Assembly: GCA_020725545.1 (NCBI GenBank)
Contig: DYEV01000002.1
Location: forward strand, 1-64,000
Length of the DNA: 64,000 nucleotides
Direction: 5' to 3'
Source of the DNA: Desulfobacca sp.
GTDB lineage: Bacteria > Desulfobacterota > Desulfobaccia > Desulfobaccales > Desulfobaccaceae
A model generated the notes under the pieces. The model ran no database searches and was not told where the DNA came from. It saw nothing but the letters and a program-made list of their open reading frames with translations. Shown here piece by piece: positions 34,014 to 42,626 of the stretch. The translations under genes were made by a program, and so were the position numbers. Numbering within the stretch: position 1 is the stretch's first letter; the number at the start of each line of letters is the position of its first letter.

Positions 34014-34823
34014 TTATTTCTCCATCTGCAGGGCTTCGCCCATCTCACAGGTTGCCTCAATGCCGAAAAGAGTTTTCTGAAGGTGATGATTGTGCAAGAG
34101 TTCCGGTCCGGTGCCGGTCAGGGTGATCTTGCCGCCTTCCAGAAGAAAGGCCCGATCCGCGACATTTAATATCCGGCGCACATGTTGGCCGGAGATTAAC
34201 AAGGTCATGCCCTGCCGACGCAGCGTCCGGAAGACATCGCAAAAGATCTTAACATATTTCGGACTCAAACCCAAGAACGGATCGTCCAACAGGAGCATTT
34301 TGGCTCCGGCCATCAGCCCTCGGGCCAGGACCACCATCCGCTGTTGGCCGCCGCTGAGGTTGCCGGCCAGGGTTTGTTGTTTTCTCTGCAGCTCGGGAAA
34401 GATCTGGTAGACGAAATCCAGACGGGCCGGGATGGCGGCCCGATGCAGGTAGCCGCCGATTTCCAGATTTTCCAAGACGCTCATTTCTGGAAAGACGTTG
34501 GTGCCCTCGGGGACGTAGACGATGCCCCGACGCACCACCTCCCAGACCGGCAGGCCGGCAATATCTTCGCCCTCCACTAAAATGGCGCCGCGCACCGGCC
34601 GCAGGAGCCCGCCCACGGCCTTGAGGATGGTGGTTTTGCCGGCCCCGTTGGGCCCGACAATGGCCACTACTTGCTGCCGCCAGACCTGCAGGCTGACGTT
34701 GGCGAGGATCTGCAGGTGATTATAGGCGGCCGAAAGGTTTTGAATAACCAGGTAGGGACCACCGACTTCCGGCTGTTGGCCGCTGCTTTGGGAACTCTGA
34801 TGATTGCCAAACCACGTGGTCAT
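34014..34823 (-). CDS. livF: ABC transporter ATP-binding protein (LivF type)
   Basis: An ATPase subunit of a HAAT-family importer. Walker A is GPNGAGKTT, the signature LSGGQQRM, Walker B LLLDDPFLGLSP (Asp then Asp rather than Glu at the base) and the H-loop GQHVRRI. Walker B thus has DD where most ATPases have DE, a possible activity change. From ATG 34823 it has 269 residues. The ORF-track start adds 19 residues (MPTCGMIKESPSN) that look non-native. It lies in the order livK-livH-livM-livG-livF and is followed after 3 bases by an MCE gene. Confidence 0.9.
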   Translation of the reverse strand: MTTWFGNHQSSQSSGQQPEVGGPYLVIQNLSAAYNHLQILANVSLQVWRQQVVAIVGPNGAGKTTILKAVGGLLRPVRGAILVEGEDIAGLPVWEVVRRGIVYVPEGTNVFPEMSVLENLEIGGYLHRAAIPARLDFVYQIFPELQRKQQTLAGNLSGGQQRMVVLARGLMAGAKMLLLDDPFLGLSPKYVKIFCDVFRTLRRQGMTLLISGQHVRRILNVADRAFLLEGGKITLTGTGPELLHNHHLQKTLFGIEATCEMGEALQMEK

Positions 34824-34942
34824 GGGAATTGTTCGCCACCTGTTGCTTGGAGATTCTTTGATCATACCACAAGTTGGCAAAAGAAGGTTGTTTTTTCGGC
34901 AGCGAAGATATTTTCACCTCGAGGCGGTGGCGCGGGGAGGCG

Positions 34943-35737
34943 TTAGGGCCGCTCGGCCGATGCGGGTGAGTCTCCTGCTGTTGGCGGCCCTTTGGCGGGA
35001 CGGCGGGTACCCAAATAAGCCCCGACGACCTCGGGATGGCGGATGATTTCCTGGGGTGGACCTTCCATGATCTTTTCCCCCCGATCCAAGACCACCAAAC
35101 GATCGGCGACCTCCAGGGTCAGGTTGAGAAAATGGTCAATAATCAGAAGGGTCAATCCCTGTTGCCGGAGTTTCTCCACCAGGGCGGCCACGTGCCGGAC
35201 CATCTTGGGGCTGAGGCCGGCGGCCACTTCATCCAACAGCACTAATTGGGGTTCGGTGGCCAAGGCCCGGGCCACTTCCAAGCGCCGTTGTTCCGACAGG
35301 GTCAGATCTTTCCCCAAAGTATCGGCCTTGTGGGTCAACCCCACCAGTTCCAAATAGGGCAAGGCCTGGTCCCGGAGAAAACCCGCGGACTGGCGGCGCC
35401 GGCCAAAGCGGATGCCGATGGCGACATTCTCCCAAGCAGTCATATCGGCAAAAGGCCGGGGAATCTGAAAGGTCCGGGCAATGCCCGCCCGGCAGCGCCG
35501 ATGGGGCGGCCACGCCGTGATATCCTGCCCCTGATAGAAAACCTTGCCGCTGGTCGGGGACACCTGGCCGCTGATGACACTCATGAGGGTGGTTTTGCCG
35601 GCACCGTTGGGGCCGATAATGCCGATGATCTCCTGGGGGGACACTTGCAGGGAAATATTCCGCAGCAGGCGTTGTGGTCCCCAGATTACCTCAATGGCGC
35701 GAAGCTCTAAGAGGTTTTGCTCTGTGGCCGGAACCAT
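34943..35737 (-). CDS. livG: ABC transporter ATP-binding protein (LivG type)
   Basis: The second ATPase of the importer, 264 residues. Walker A is GPNGAGKTT, the Q-loop region ARTFQIPRPFADMTAWENV is typical of LivG, and Walker B is LVLLDEVAAGLSP. The H-loop is IIDHFLNL. The signature reads LTLSEQRRLEVARAL instead of LSGGQ, as in part of the LivG group. The C-terminal GPPQEIIRHPEVVGAYLG is typical. Its start overlaps the livM 3' end by 31 bases. The nucleotide-binding domains form a heterodimer with livF. Confidence 0.93.
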   Translation of the reverse strand: MVPATEQNLLELRAIEVIWGPQRLLRNISLQVSPQEIIGIIGPNGAGKTTLMSVISGQVSPTSGKVFYQGQDITAWPPHRRCRAGIARTFQIPRPFADMTAWENVAIGIRFGRRRQSAGFLRDQALPYLELVGLTHKADTLGKDLTLSEQRRLEVARALATEPQLVLLDEVAAGLSPKMVRHVAALVEKLRQQGLTLLIIDHFLNLTLEVADRLVVLDRGEKIMEGPPQEIIRHPEVVGAYLGTRRPAKGPPTAGDSPASAERP

Positions 35738-36738
35738 GTGGCTAAGCCCTGTGGGAAAAAGAAAATGGTCAGAATGATCACTAAGCCATAGACCGCGGCG
35801 TGTCCCTGGGGCAGCAGGGGTTGCAGCACCAACTGGTCCAGAGGATAGAGCAGCAAAGCGCCGATCAGGGGGCCGAAGACGGCAAAGCGGCCGCCGAAAA
35901 AGCTCAAGATCAGGGGGAAAGCCGCCAATTGCAGGCTGAAGACCATGGCCGGTTCGATCAGACCCATGAGATGGGCATACAAACCGCCGCAGACGCCGGT
36001 GAGAAAGGCGCTCAACCCCAATGCTGCCAGGCGGCAGCCATAGATATTGACGCCCAGAACTTCTGCGGCCACCTCATTTTCCCGGATAGCTCGCAGGGCC
36101 CATCCCCACCGGGATCTCAGGGCCTGGCGGTGCAGCACCGTCACGAACGCCATCCAACCGAATAAAAAGTAGTATTGACTCCGGAGACCGGCGCCCACTG
36201 GCAGAGTCAAGATCCCCAAGTCCAAAGCTGGTAAGCGGCCGATGCCGACGATCCCCATGGAGCCGGAAGTGAGGGACTCCCAGTTATCCACAATAACCCG
36301 GGGTATCTCCAAAGAAGCCAGTGTCGCCAGGGCGAAATAAGCCCCCCGCAGTTTCTTAAAGACCAGACCCCAAAGGAGGCCGTAGAGGGCGCCAACCATC
36401 CCGCCGGCTACGACCGCCGGATAAACCGGCATCAGCAATTTCTGCTGCAACAAGACGGCGGCATAGGCCCCCAGCCCGAAAAAGGCTCCATGCCCCAGAG
36501 ATAAGAGCCCACTCAACGCCAGGATATTCCAGGCCATGGCCAGGGCCGCATAGAAGCAGGCCAGACCAAAGACCAGGAGATAGACCTCGGCCTCAGGAAA
36601 GAGCAGCGGCCCAACTATCAGAAGCAAGGCTGCCAGCCAGGAAAAGACTTTTCTCACAGTATCCGGTTCCATCAGCACAATTTTTTGCCTGGCCTGGCGC
36701 TGGCCATCGTCACCAACTGTGTCGGGTGTACGCCTCAC
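35707..36738 (-). CDS. livM: ABC transporter permease (LivM type)
   Basis: 343 residues with about eight to ten helices. After a basic leader, helices run from LAALLLIVGPLLFPEAEVYL. The LivM signature LSLGHGAFFGLGAYAAVLL lies near residue 80. A cytosolic loop SRWGWALRAIRENEVAAEVLGVN (about 215-238) couples to the ATPases. The last helix ends YGLVIILTIFFFPQGLATWF. The start could be the internal Met at MEPDTVRKVFSW, because the first 22 residues are polar and not conserved. The gene overlaps livH by 4 bases at its start and livG at its end. Confidence 0.93.
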   Translation of the reverse strand: MRRTPDTVGDDGQRQARQKIVLMEPDTVRKVFSWLAALLLIVGPLLFPEAEVYLLVFGLACFYAALAMAWNILALSGLLSLGHGAFFGLGAYAAVLLQQKLLMPVYPAVVAGGMVGALYGLLWGLVFKKLRGAYFALATLASLEIPRVIVDNWESLTSGSMGIVGIGRLPALDLGILTLPVGAGLRSQYYFLFGWMAFVTVLHRQALRSRWGWALRAIRENEVAAEVLGVNIYGCRLAALGLSAFLTGVCGGLYAHLMGLIEPAMVFSLQLAAFPLILSFFGGRFAVFGPLIGALLLYPLDQLVLQPLLPQGHAAVYGLVIILTIFFFPQGLATWFRPQSKTS

Positions 36739-37604
36739 GAGGCGATATCATGCTTAGCGCCGGCCTGAGGCCGACCAACCAAAATCAGCAGGAGGACCAG
36801 GGCACTGACCAACTCCCGCCAACTACTGCCGACGGCCAGGGCTGTGAGAGACTCGGCCGCACCCAGGAGCCAGCCAACCCATAATAAGCTGCCAGTCCGG
36901 CCGACACCGGCAGCAATGGTCAGAATGATGGCAATGAGAGTAGGTTCCAAGCCGCCGGCCGGGTGGAGGTACATATTGACCGCCATCAACGGACCGGCCA
37001 AACCGATCAGGACGCCGCCCAGGCCAAAAGCCAGGAGCTGCATCTGGTCCACTCTGATCCCGGCTAAAGCTGCGCCCTCCCGGTTCTGAATGGTGGCCCG
37101 CAAGGCCTTGCCGGCAAAGGTCCGATACAGAAACAGATAGACCGCTGCCGTGGCAGCCAGCGAACCCAGTAACAGCATTGCCTGATTGGCCGTCATCATA
37201 AGGGAACAGGCCGGCAGGTCTAAAACCACGGTAGTCGGTAGTAAAAGCAAACGATAATCCGCGGAAAAAAGCCCTAAAAAAAGGTTTTGCAGGACGATGG
37301 CCAACCCGAAGGTGACCACCAGGGAATTTAATTCGAAAGGCTCGGGCAGACGGTGCAGGAGCTCACGCAGCGCCAACATGGCCACCGGCAGAGACACCAT
37401 GCATAAGATCAGGATCCATGAAAAGGGCAGGTGCCAGAAATGCCAGAGGGCAAAGGCCAGGTACCCGGCTAACAGGATAAAATCACCATGGGCCAGGTTA
37501 AAGGCCCGGGTGACGCCAAAAATGAGAGAAAACCCGAGACCGAGGAGGGTATAGAAGGATCCCAGAGATAAACCGGAAAGAATGGCCTGTTGCCAGATAC
37601 CCAT
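36735..37604 (-). CDS. livH: ABC transporter permease (LivH type)
   Basis: 289 residues with about eight helices. It starts QQAILSGLSLGSFYTLLGLGFSLIFGVTRAFNLAHGDFILLAGYLAF, the classical LivH opening with the NLAHGD motif. The cytosolic coupling loop is FAGKALRATIQNREGAALAGIRVDQ. The last helix region ends in LVSALVLLLILVGRPQ. It forms the channel with LivM. It overlaps livM by 4 bases (ATGA) and starts 143 bases after livK, so all belong to one operon. The natural substrate class is branched-chain amino acids, amides, urea or aromatic acids in different members. Confidence 0.94.
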   Translation of the reverse strand: MGIWQQAILSGLSLGSFYTLLGLGFSLIFGVTRAFNLAHGDFILLAGYLAFALWHFWHLPFSWILILCMVSLPVAMLALRELLHRLPEPFELNSLVVTFGLAIVLQNLFLGLFSADYRLLLLPTTVVLDLPACSLMMTANQAMLLLGSLAATAAVYLFLYRTFAGKALRATIQNREGAALAGIRVDQMQLLAFGLGGVLIGLAGPLMAVNMYLHPAGGLEPTLIAIILTIAAGVGRTGSLLWVGWLLGAAESLTALAVGSSWRELVSALVLLLILVGRPQAGAKHDIAS

Positions 37605-37747
37605 GATGAATGCGAGGTTAGCGAAATTGAGTTATTTGGTCCCCAAAAGGCAGACACTGGTCTGTGACTTGGTGGTTGTCCAGAAAATCCACCCTCATCG
37701 GGCCTAGGCCCGTCCGGAGCTGCGTTTGCCCAGGGAAATACGCCTGG

Positions 37748-39052
37748 TTATTCCTGGCCGGAATGCGGCAGAGGGTAGATTAATCTGCCAGTAGCCTGCT
37801 CCGGCGGGTAAACCACCTGCAAGACACCGTTCTGGATCTGCACGATGACCTGTTGATACTCCAAGGGATCGCCGTACTCGGAAAAACGTAGCCGCCCCAT
37901 GGGTAGGAGGAGGTCGATCCGACGCAACTCCTGAGCAATGGCTGGGCCGGAGAGAGGTTGTCCTTGCTCCACAACCGCGCTGATGGCGGCAAGCATCGCC
38001 TTGGCCGCCGCATAACCGTGCATGGTGGTACTGTTGGGCAGGTGGCCATACCTGGCCTGAAAGGCTTGGACAAAGGCCTCCGAGGCGGCTTCGGTGCCGG
38101 GATAGGTAATGCCGGGATTCCAGGCACACATGCCCAGCAGCCCCTCACTGTTCTGCCGTAGTTCCCGCAGGAATTTTTCATAGGCGACGCCCCAGGGAGC
38201 GACGAAAGCCTGCAGGGGCACTTGTTGTTCCCGCAGTTGCCGGACCAACAGGAGATTGTCCGGGAAAAAGCCACCGGAAATAAGGACTTCGGCCTTGGCT
38301 TCCCGAACTTTCAGGAGCAGCATGGAAAAATCCGGGGTCCCCGGCCGGAACTTTTCAAACACCAAAACCCGGATACCCTGTTGGATCAAGAGGTCTCGCA
38401 CAGAGGCGGCAAATTCCGTGGAACCTGGCGTGGCCGTATACAGGATGGCCACCGTCTGAGGTTTAACCACGTCGCTGAGGAAACGGCTCAGAGGCTGGAC
38501 AATGCCGGCCATAGAGGAAACCCGGAAAAAGAACGGATTTTTTTGGGCTGTCAGAGATTGTTGGAGACTGGCCGCAGCCACATAGGGCGTCTGCTGGCGG
38601 GCGGCCAACGAACTAATGGGCCCCACCAGCGAATCCACATAGCCCCCCAAGAGACCCACCACCTTCTCCCGGTAGAGCAGGTCTTGGGTCTGGTTCAGGG
38701 CTACATCGGGGCGGCTTTGATCGTCTCGGCTGAGCAAGACGAGGGGGCGCCCCCCGATGCCCCCCTGGGCATTGGCTTCCGCCACCGCCGCTTCGATCCC
38801 TTGATGAATCTCCAGACCATGCAGGGCCAGATTGCCGGTCAGGGGGTTGACTTCCCCCAAACGGATGGCTTCACCCGCAGCAAAGGCCAGACCTGTCCAG
38901 ACACAGACCAGGATAAGGGCCAAGAAAAGGGGAACGGAAAAAAAAGCAGAGGGCAAAGAAAAAAAACGCCGCCCGTGGGCCAGGCCGGCACCCTCCCGCT
39001 TATAGGTCGGAAAAATCCGGATTATTAACTCTCTTAGAGGATGCATGCTCAA
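37748..39052 (-). CDS. Periplasmic substrate-binding protein (LivK/LivJ type)
   Basis: 434 residues. A long N-terminus precedes a signal peptide (FFSVPLFLALILVCVWTGLAFA), so the true start may be an internal Met or Val. The mature protein is a Peripla_BP_6 Venus-flytrap: IRLGEVNPLTGNLALHGLEIHQGIEAAVAEANAQGGIGG, VVGLLGGYVDSLVGPISSLAARQQTPYVAA, then MHGYAAAKAMLAAISAVVEQG. It captures substrate for LivHMGF, and the ligand cannot be read from the sequence. It heads the operon that ends with the MCE protein and the WPF lipoprotein. Confidence 0.92.
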   Translation of the reverse strand: MSMHPLRELIIRIFPTYKREGAGLAHGRRFFSLPSAFFSVPLFLALILVCVWTGLAFAAGEAIRLGEVNPLTGNLALHGLEIHQGIEAAVAEANAQGGIGGRPLVLLSRDDQSRPDVALNQTQDLLYREKVVGLLGGYVDSLVGPISSLAARQQTPYVAAASLQQSLTAQKNPFFFRVSSMAGIVQPLSRFLSDVVKPQTVAILYTATPGSTEFAASVRDLLIQQGIRVLVFEKFRPGTPDFSMLLLKVREAKAEVLISGGFFPDNLLLVRQLREQQVPLQAFVAPWGVAYEKFLRELRQNSEGLLGMCAWNPGITYPGTEAASEAFVQAFQARYGHLPNSTTMHGYAAAKAMLAAISAVVEQGQPLSGPAIAQELRRIDLLLPMGRLRFSEYGDPLEYQQVIVQIQNGVLQVVYPPEQATGRLIYPLPHSGQE

Positions 39053-39359
39053 ACCCTAAAAAGGCCAGCCCACAGCCCACTCCTCGAGAGCGGCCAACTG
39101 ACTGATCTTGATCTTGGGCCAGAGATAATTGTGGTTATTGGTGCAAAAGAGCCTATCCGGCAATGATCATAAACCTTGCGATCAGGCTTAGCAACCCTAT
39201 TTGCGCCCCCGAGCAAGGTTTTTGAGAATTTTTTCTCATTTTCTGCGGCTGTGATCCAGGCGGGACGTCGGCTGGCAGGAGAAATTAGGTCAGGAAATCA
39301 CGAAACTTTATTGTGAGAAGATTCTTGAGATTTCATGTTTTTTATGATAGGCCAAGAGC
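39053..39359. other. Divergent intergenic region with hairpins
   Basis: Between livK and murA. AAACCTTGC (39171-39179) and GCAAGGTTT (39213-39221) are exact inverse copies with a 33-base loop. Right after comes GAGAATTTTTTCTC (39224-39237), a short hairpin with a T loop. These lie in the expected leader or promoter zone. No riboswitch class was recognised and no gene is seen. Confidence 0.4.
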
Positions 39360-40613
39360 ATGGATAAGATCGTTATTGCCGGTGGCAAACCTTTAAAAGG
39401 CGAGGTCATGATCAGCGGCGCCAAGAATGCCGCCCTGCCCATCTTAGCGGCGACGCTGCTGACGCCGGGTCTCCATGTCCTGACCAATGTGCCCAACCTG
39501 GCCGATATCCGCACTGCCAAAAAACTCCTGGCCAATCTGGGAGTGCAATTTACCGACCTGGCCGACGGCCTACAGGTGGACAGCACCGGGCTGGTCTCCT
39601 GGGAAGCGCCCTATGACCTGGTGAAAACCATGCGGGCGGCGGTGTTGGTGCTTGGCCCCCTGGTGGCCCGTTTAGGCAAGGCCCGAGTGTCATTGCCTGG
39701 CGGCTGTGCCATCGGCGCCCGCCCCATTAACCTCCATCTGAAAGGTTTGGAGGAGATGGGGGTCAGGGTGGCCTTGGCACACGGCTATGTGGAGGCCAGC
39801 GTCAAGCGTCTGGAGGGTGCGGAAATTATCCTTGATTTCCCCACGGTGACCGGCACCGAAAACCTGCTCATGGCGGCGACCTTGGCTCGGGGCCGGACCA
39901 TCATCAGAAATGCGGCCCAGGAACCGGAAGTTTCTGATCTGGCCAAATTTCTCCGGGCCATGGGGGCCCGCATCGAAGGCATCGGCACTGACGTCCTGAT
40001 TATCGACGGCGTCAGAGAGCTGCAGCCGGCCTCCCACCGGATTATGCCAGACCGGATTGAGGCCGGGACATATTTAGCCGCGGCCGCCATCACCAGAGGG
40101 GAGGTCACCATCCGGCAGGCCCCCGTGGAACATCTGACGGCGGTCATTGACAAGTTCCTGGAGACCGGACTGAAGCTGAAAGTAGAAAAGGATACCATCC
40201 ACGTCCGTCCGGGTGGGGCGCTGGTTGGCGTGGATATCAAAACCATGCCGTACCCCGGCTTCCCCACCGATATGCAGGCGCAATTTATGGCGACCATGTC
40301 CCTGGCCCGGGGCGTGAGCATCATCACCGAGACGATCTTTGAAAAGCGCTTCATGCACGTCAGTGAGCTCCGCCGTTTGGGGGCCGATATTGTGGTGTCC
40401 GGCAATCAGGCAGTGGTGCGGGGCACCAAAACCTTGCAGGGCGCGCCGGTCATGGCCACTGATCTGCGGGCCAGCGCCTCCCTGGTCCTGGCCGGCCTGG
40501 GAGCCCAGGGCCAGACAGAAGTACACCGGGTCTATCATCTGGACCGGGGCTATGAGCGCCTGGAGCAGAAACTGTCAGCCTTGGGGGCCAACATCTGGCG
40601 GGAAAAGGCTTAG
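39360..40613 (+). CDS. murA: UDP-N-acetylglucosamine 1-carboxyvinyltransferase
   Basis: First committed step of peptidoglycan: transfers enolpyruvate from PEP to UDP-GlcNAc. 417 residues, full length. It starts [30 protein letters not shown] with the Lys-Asn pair, and the active-site Cys116 sits in [16 protein letters not shown], the fosfomycin target. The two inside-out alpha/beta domains are complete ([22 protein letters not shown] near the end). Its divergent partner is the livK operon, so it is transcribed alone. A dispersed hairpin repeat follows its stop. Confidence 0.97.
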   Translation: MDKIVIAGGKPLKGEVMISGAKNAALPILAATLLTPGLHVLTNVPNLADIRTAKKLLANLGVQFTDLADGLQVDSTGLVSWEAPYDLVKTMRAAVLVLGPLVARLGKARVSLPGGCAIGARPINLHLKGLEEMGVRVALAHGYVEASVKRLEGAEIILDFPTVTGTENLLMAATLARGRTIIRNAAQEPEVSDLAKFLRAMGARIEGIGTDVLIIDGVRELQPASHRIMPDRIEAGTYLAAAAITRGEVTIRQAPVEHLTAVIDKFLETGLKLKVEKDTIHVRPGGALVGVDIKTMPYPGFPTDMQAQFMATMSLARGVSIITETIFEKRFMHVSELRRLGADIVVSGNQAVVRGTKTLQGAPVMATDLRASASLVLAGLGAQGQTEVHRVYHLDRGYERLEQKLSALGANIWREKA

Positions 40614-40619
40614 CCCCTG

Positions 40620-40688
40620 GTTGCAAAGATTCTTTTCAGGAAAGGGTCCAGGGGGCAGACCCCTCGGCACCCTCCCCGCAGTCCCAAC
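40620..40688 (+). repeat. Dispersed intergenic hairpin repeat, copy C
   Basis: GTTGCAAAGATTCTTTTCAGG then AGGGTCCAGGGGGCAG, a C-rich stretch ACCCCTCGGCACCCTCCCC, and a final TCCCAAC. The order and the ending match copies A and D. It begins 7 bases after the murA stop. Confidence 0.55.
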
Positions 40689-40726
40689 TATTTTCCCCAC
40701 CTGCAGAAAATCAGGAGTAAGGCGGC

Positions 40727-41434
40727 TCAGATTTCGGCCAGCACATCCTCTGCAGTCCGCCCCGGCCCGGCTTGGGCCTCGGCCGGCATTAATTCCGTGA
40801 AATAATGGAGGACAGGGAAGCGGCGGGAGGTCTCGGCCGGGGCTTGTGAGCTGGAAATGCCTTTGAAAAAGAGATAGCGGATACCGTAGTCCCGGGCAGC
40901 CTGCAGAACCTCCCGATTATCGTCGACCAACAAAGTCCGCTGCGGCGCAAAACCGAGGCGCGCCTCCAGCGCCTCCCAAAACTGCCGGTGCTCCTTGGGA
41001 GCGCCCAGATCAAAAGAGGAGATCACCTGATCGAAATAGCCTAACAGGCCGACTTGATTCATCTTCAGGTCCAGGGTCTTGTAGTGCGCATTCGTCACCA
41101 GGATGACCTTTTTCCGCAGGCCACGAACATACCGCAAGAACAGCTCACTGTCCGGGTGGACCTCGATGAGGTGGCGAATCCCTTCTTTTAGAGCCGGGAT
41201 GTCCAGATCTAATTCCCGGGACCAGAAGTCAATATCCGTCCAGTTTAAGGTGCCCTCCTCCCGTTGGTAGCGGGCAAACACCTCTTGTCGGGCCGCCTCC
41301 AGTTCCAAGTTATGTCGGCGGGCATATTCCTGGGGGACCAGGGTTTCCCAGAAATAATCATCAAAATGTTTATCCAACAGGGTGCCATCCATATCCAGCA
41401 TCACCCAATCGATTTCGTCCCAAGGAAAAAACAT
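40727..41434 (-). CDS. HAD-superfamily hydrolase (YrfG-like nucleotidase)
   Basis: 235 residues from ATG 41434, which has GGAGG 10 bases upstream. The ORF-track start at 41563 adds 43 unlikely residues. HAD motif I is LDMDGTLLD (both Asp), motif II is VILVTNAHYKT, motif III is around GAPKEHRQFW and motif IV is TLLVDDNREVLQAA. Family resemblance is to GMP/IMP nucleotidases of the YrfG kind (IDWVMLDMDGTLLDKHFDDYFW...VPQEYA). It hydrolyses phosphate esters, probably of nucleotides. It follows brkB on the same strand with a long gap. Confidence 0.88.
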   Translation of the reverse strand: MFFPWDEIDWVMLDMDGTLLDKHFDDYFWETLVPQEYARRHNLELEAARQEVFARYQREEGTLNWTDIDFWSRELDLDIPALKEGIRHLIEVHPDSELFLRYVRGLRKKVILVTNAHYKTLDLKMNQVGLLGYFDQVISSFDLGAPKEHRQFWEALEARLGFAPQRTLLVDDNREVLQAARDYGIRYLFFKGISSSQAPAETSRRFPVLHYFTELMPAEAQAGPGRTAEDVLAEI

Positions 41435-41619
41435 CGACTTGATACCTCCAAAGCTTGCCCCCACCAGGGGGCCATCTCTACGGCAACAGTGTAGCAGAGC
41501 TGACCGGCCGGCGCCAGACATATTCCGCAGCAGCAGAAAAAGGGTTTTCGGGGACGGACCCAAAAGGGTTGGGGAGGCGGAGCAGACCGGCCCGTTGGGG
41601 CCTAAGCGGCCGGAGAAAA

Positions 41620-42513
41620 TTATTCAGCCGAGGGCGATGGGGAACCAGGCACAGCAATCTCCAGTCCCTGCCGACGGGCATAGACTTGAGTGAATTCCGC
41701 GCCCACGAAGATAATCTGAGCCGAATAAAACACCCATAAGAGGATGACCACCAAGGACCCGGCCGCGCCGTAGGCCGAGGCCAGGGTCTGGCGGTTTAAA
41801 TACAGTCCTAGAAAGAGGTTGCCGATGCTGAAAAGCAGGGCGCTGACCAAACCGCCCCGGGCGGCGAAACCCCAAGGGACCGGGGCCGACGGCAGGACTT
41901 TATAAAAGGCGGTAAAGAGCGCAGTAAGGAAGGCCAGGTTAAAAAGGTGCTCAATGAGACTGATCACCAGACTGGGCATGACCCAAAAATTGTCAACGCG
42001 CGTATAAAAAGCGGCCAGGAGGGATCTCAGGATGATGGAGACTAAAATGAGCAGCCCGACCAGGAGGACCGCCAGAAGGGATTTACCCCGGTCACGGACC
42101 AGGCCCCACACCCCTGTGGCCCCGCTGTGAATACCCCACATCTGATCCAGGGCGTTGCGCAGCATCAGGAAGACGGTGGTGGAACCGAAGAGGATCAACC
42201 CGATGGCGATAATGGTGGCCAACACCCCGGAGCCCGGTTTGTAGGTGTTTTGAATGACGGTCATCAGGTTCTGGGCATGCTCCATCCCGACGTATTCGCC
42301 CAGACGGAGCACGATATCGGCTTGTACGGTCTCCCGACCCAGGAAATAACCGACCACCACGGTTATGAGGATCAAGAGGGGGGCCATAGAAAAGAGGGTA
42401 TAAAAAGCCAGGGCCGCGCCCAGAACCGGGACGTTGTCTGAACTCCAGGCCGTCGCGGTATCCCGGAGCAACTGCCAGATCAAACGACCGGCGGCGAAAA
42501 GTTTGGTAAACAC
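41620..42513 (-). CDS. YihY/BrkB-family inner membrane protein
   Basis: 297 residues with about six helices. Family blocks: VPVLGAALAFYTLFSMAPLLILITVVVGYFLG near the start, the middle LILFGSTTVFLMLRNALDQMWGI, and GAAGSLVVILLWVFYSAQIIFVGAEFTQVYARRQG at the end. These are the diagnostic YihY/UPF0761 segments. The proteins were once called ribonuclease BN by mistake. Their role is unknown, with links to membrane transport. It sits 113 bases after cysS on the same strand. Confidence 0.93.
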   Translation of the reverse strand: MFTKLFAAGRLIWQLLRDTATAWSSDNVPVLGAALAFYTLFSMAPLLILITVVVGYFLGRETVQADIVLRLGEYVGMEHAQNLMTVIQNTYKPGSGVLATIIAIGLILFGSTTVFLMLRNALDQMWGIHSGATGVWGLVRDRGKSLLAVLLVGLLILVSIILRSLLAAFYTRVDNFWVMPSLVISLIEHLFNLAFLTALFTAFYKVLPSAPVPWGFAARGGLVSALLFSIGNLFLGLYLNRQTLASAYGAAGSLVVILLWVFYSAQIIFVGAEFTQVYARRQGLEIAVPGSPSPSAE

Positions 42514-42626
42514 ATTTTTTTGCTGAACTTGAAGTATACCTTATCCTTCGGTATCGATGTCATTGCAGGTAAAGGGTATATCTCTGCCCTGGTAACGGTA
42601 GGGAGATGGCAGGAGATTGAGTCCCA

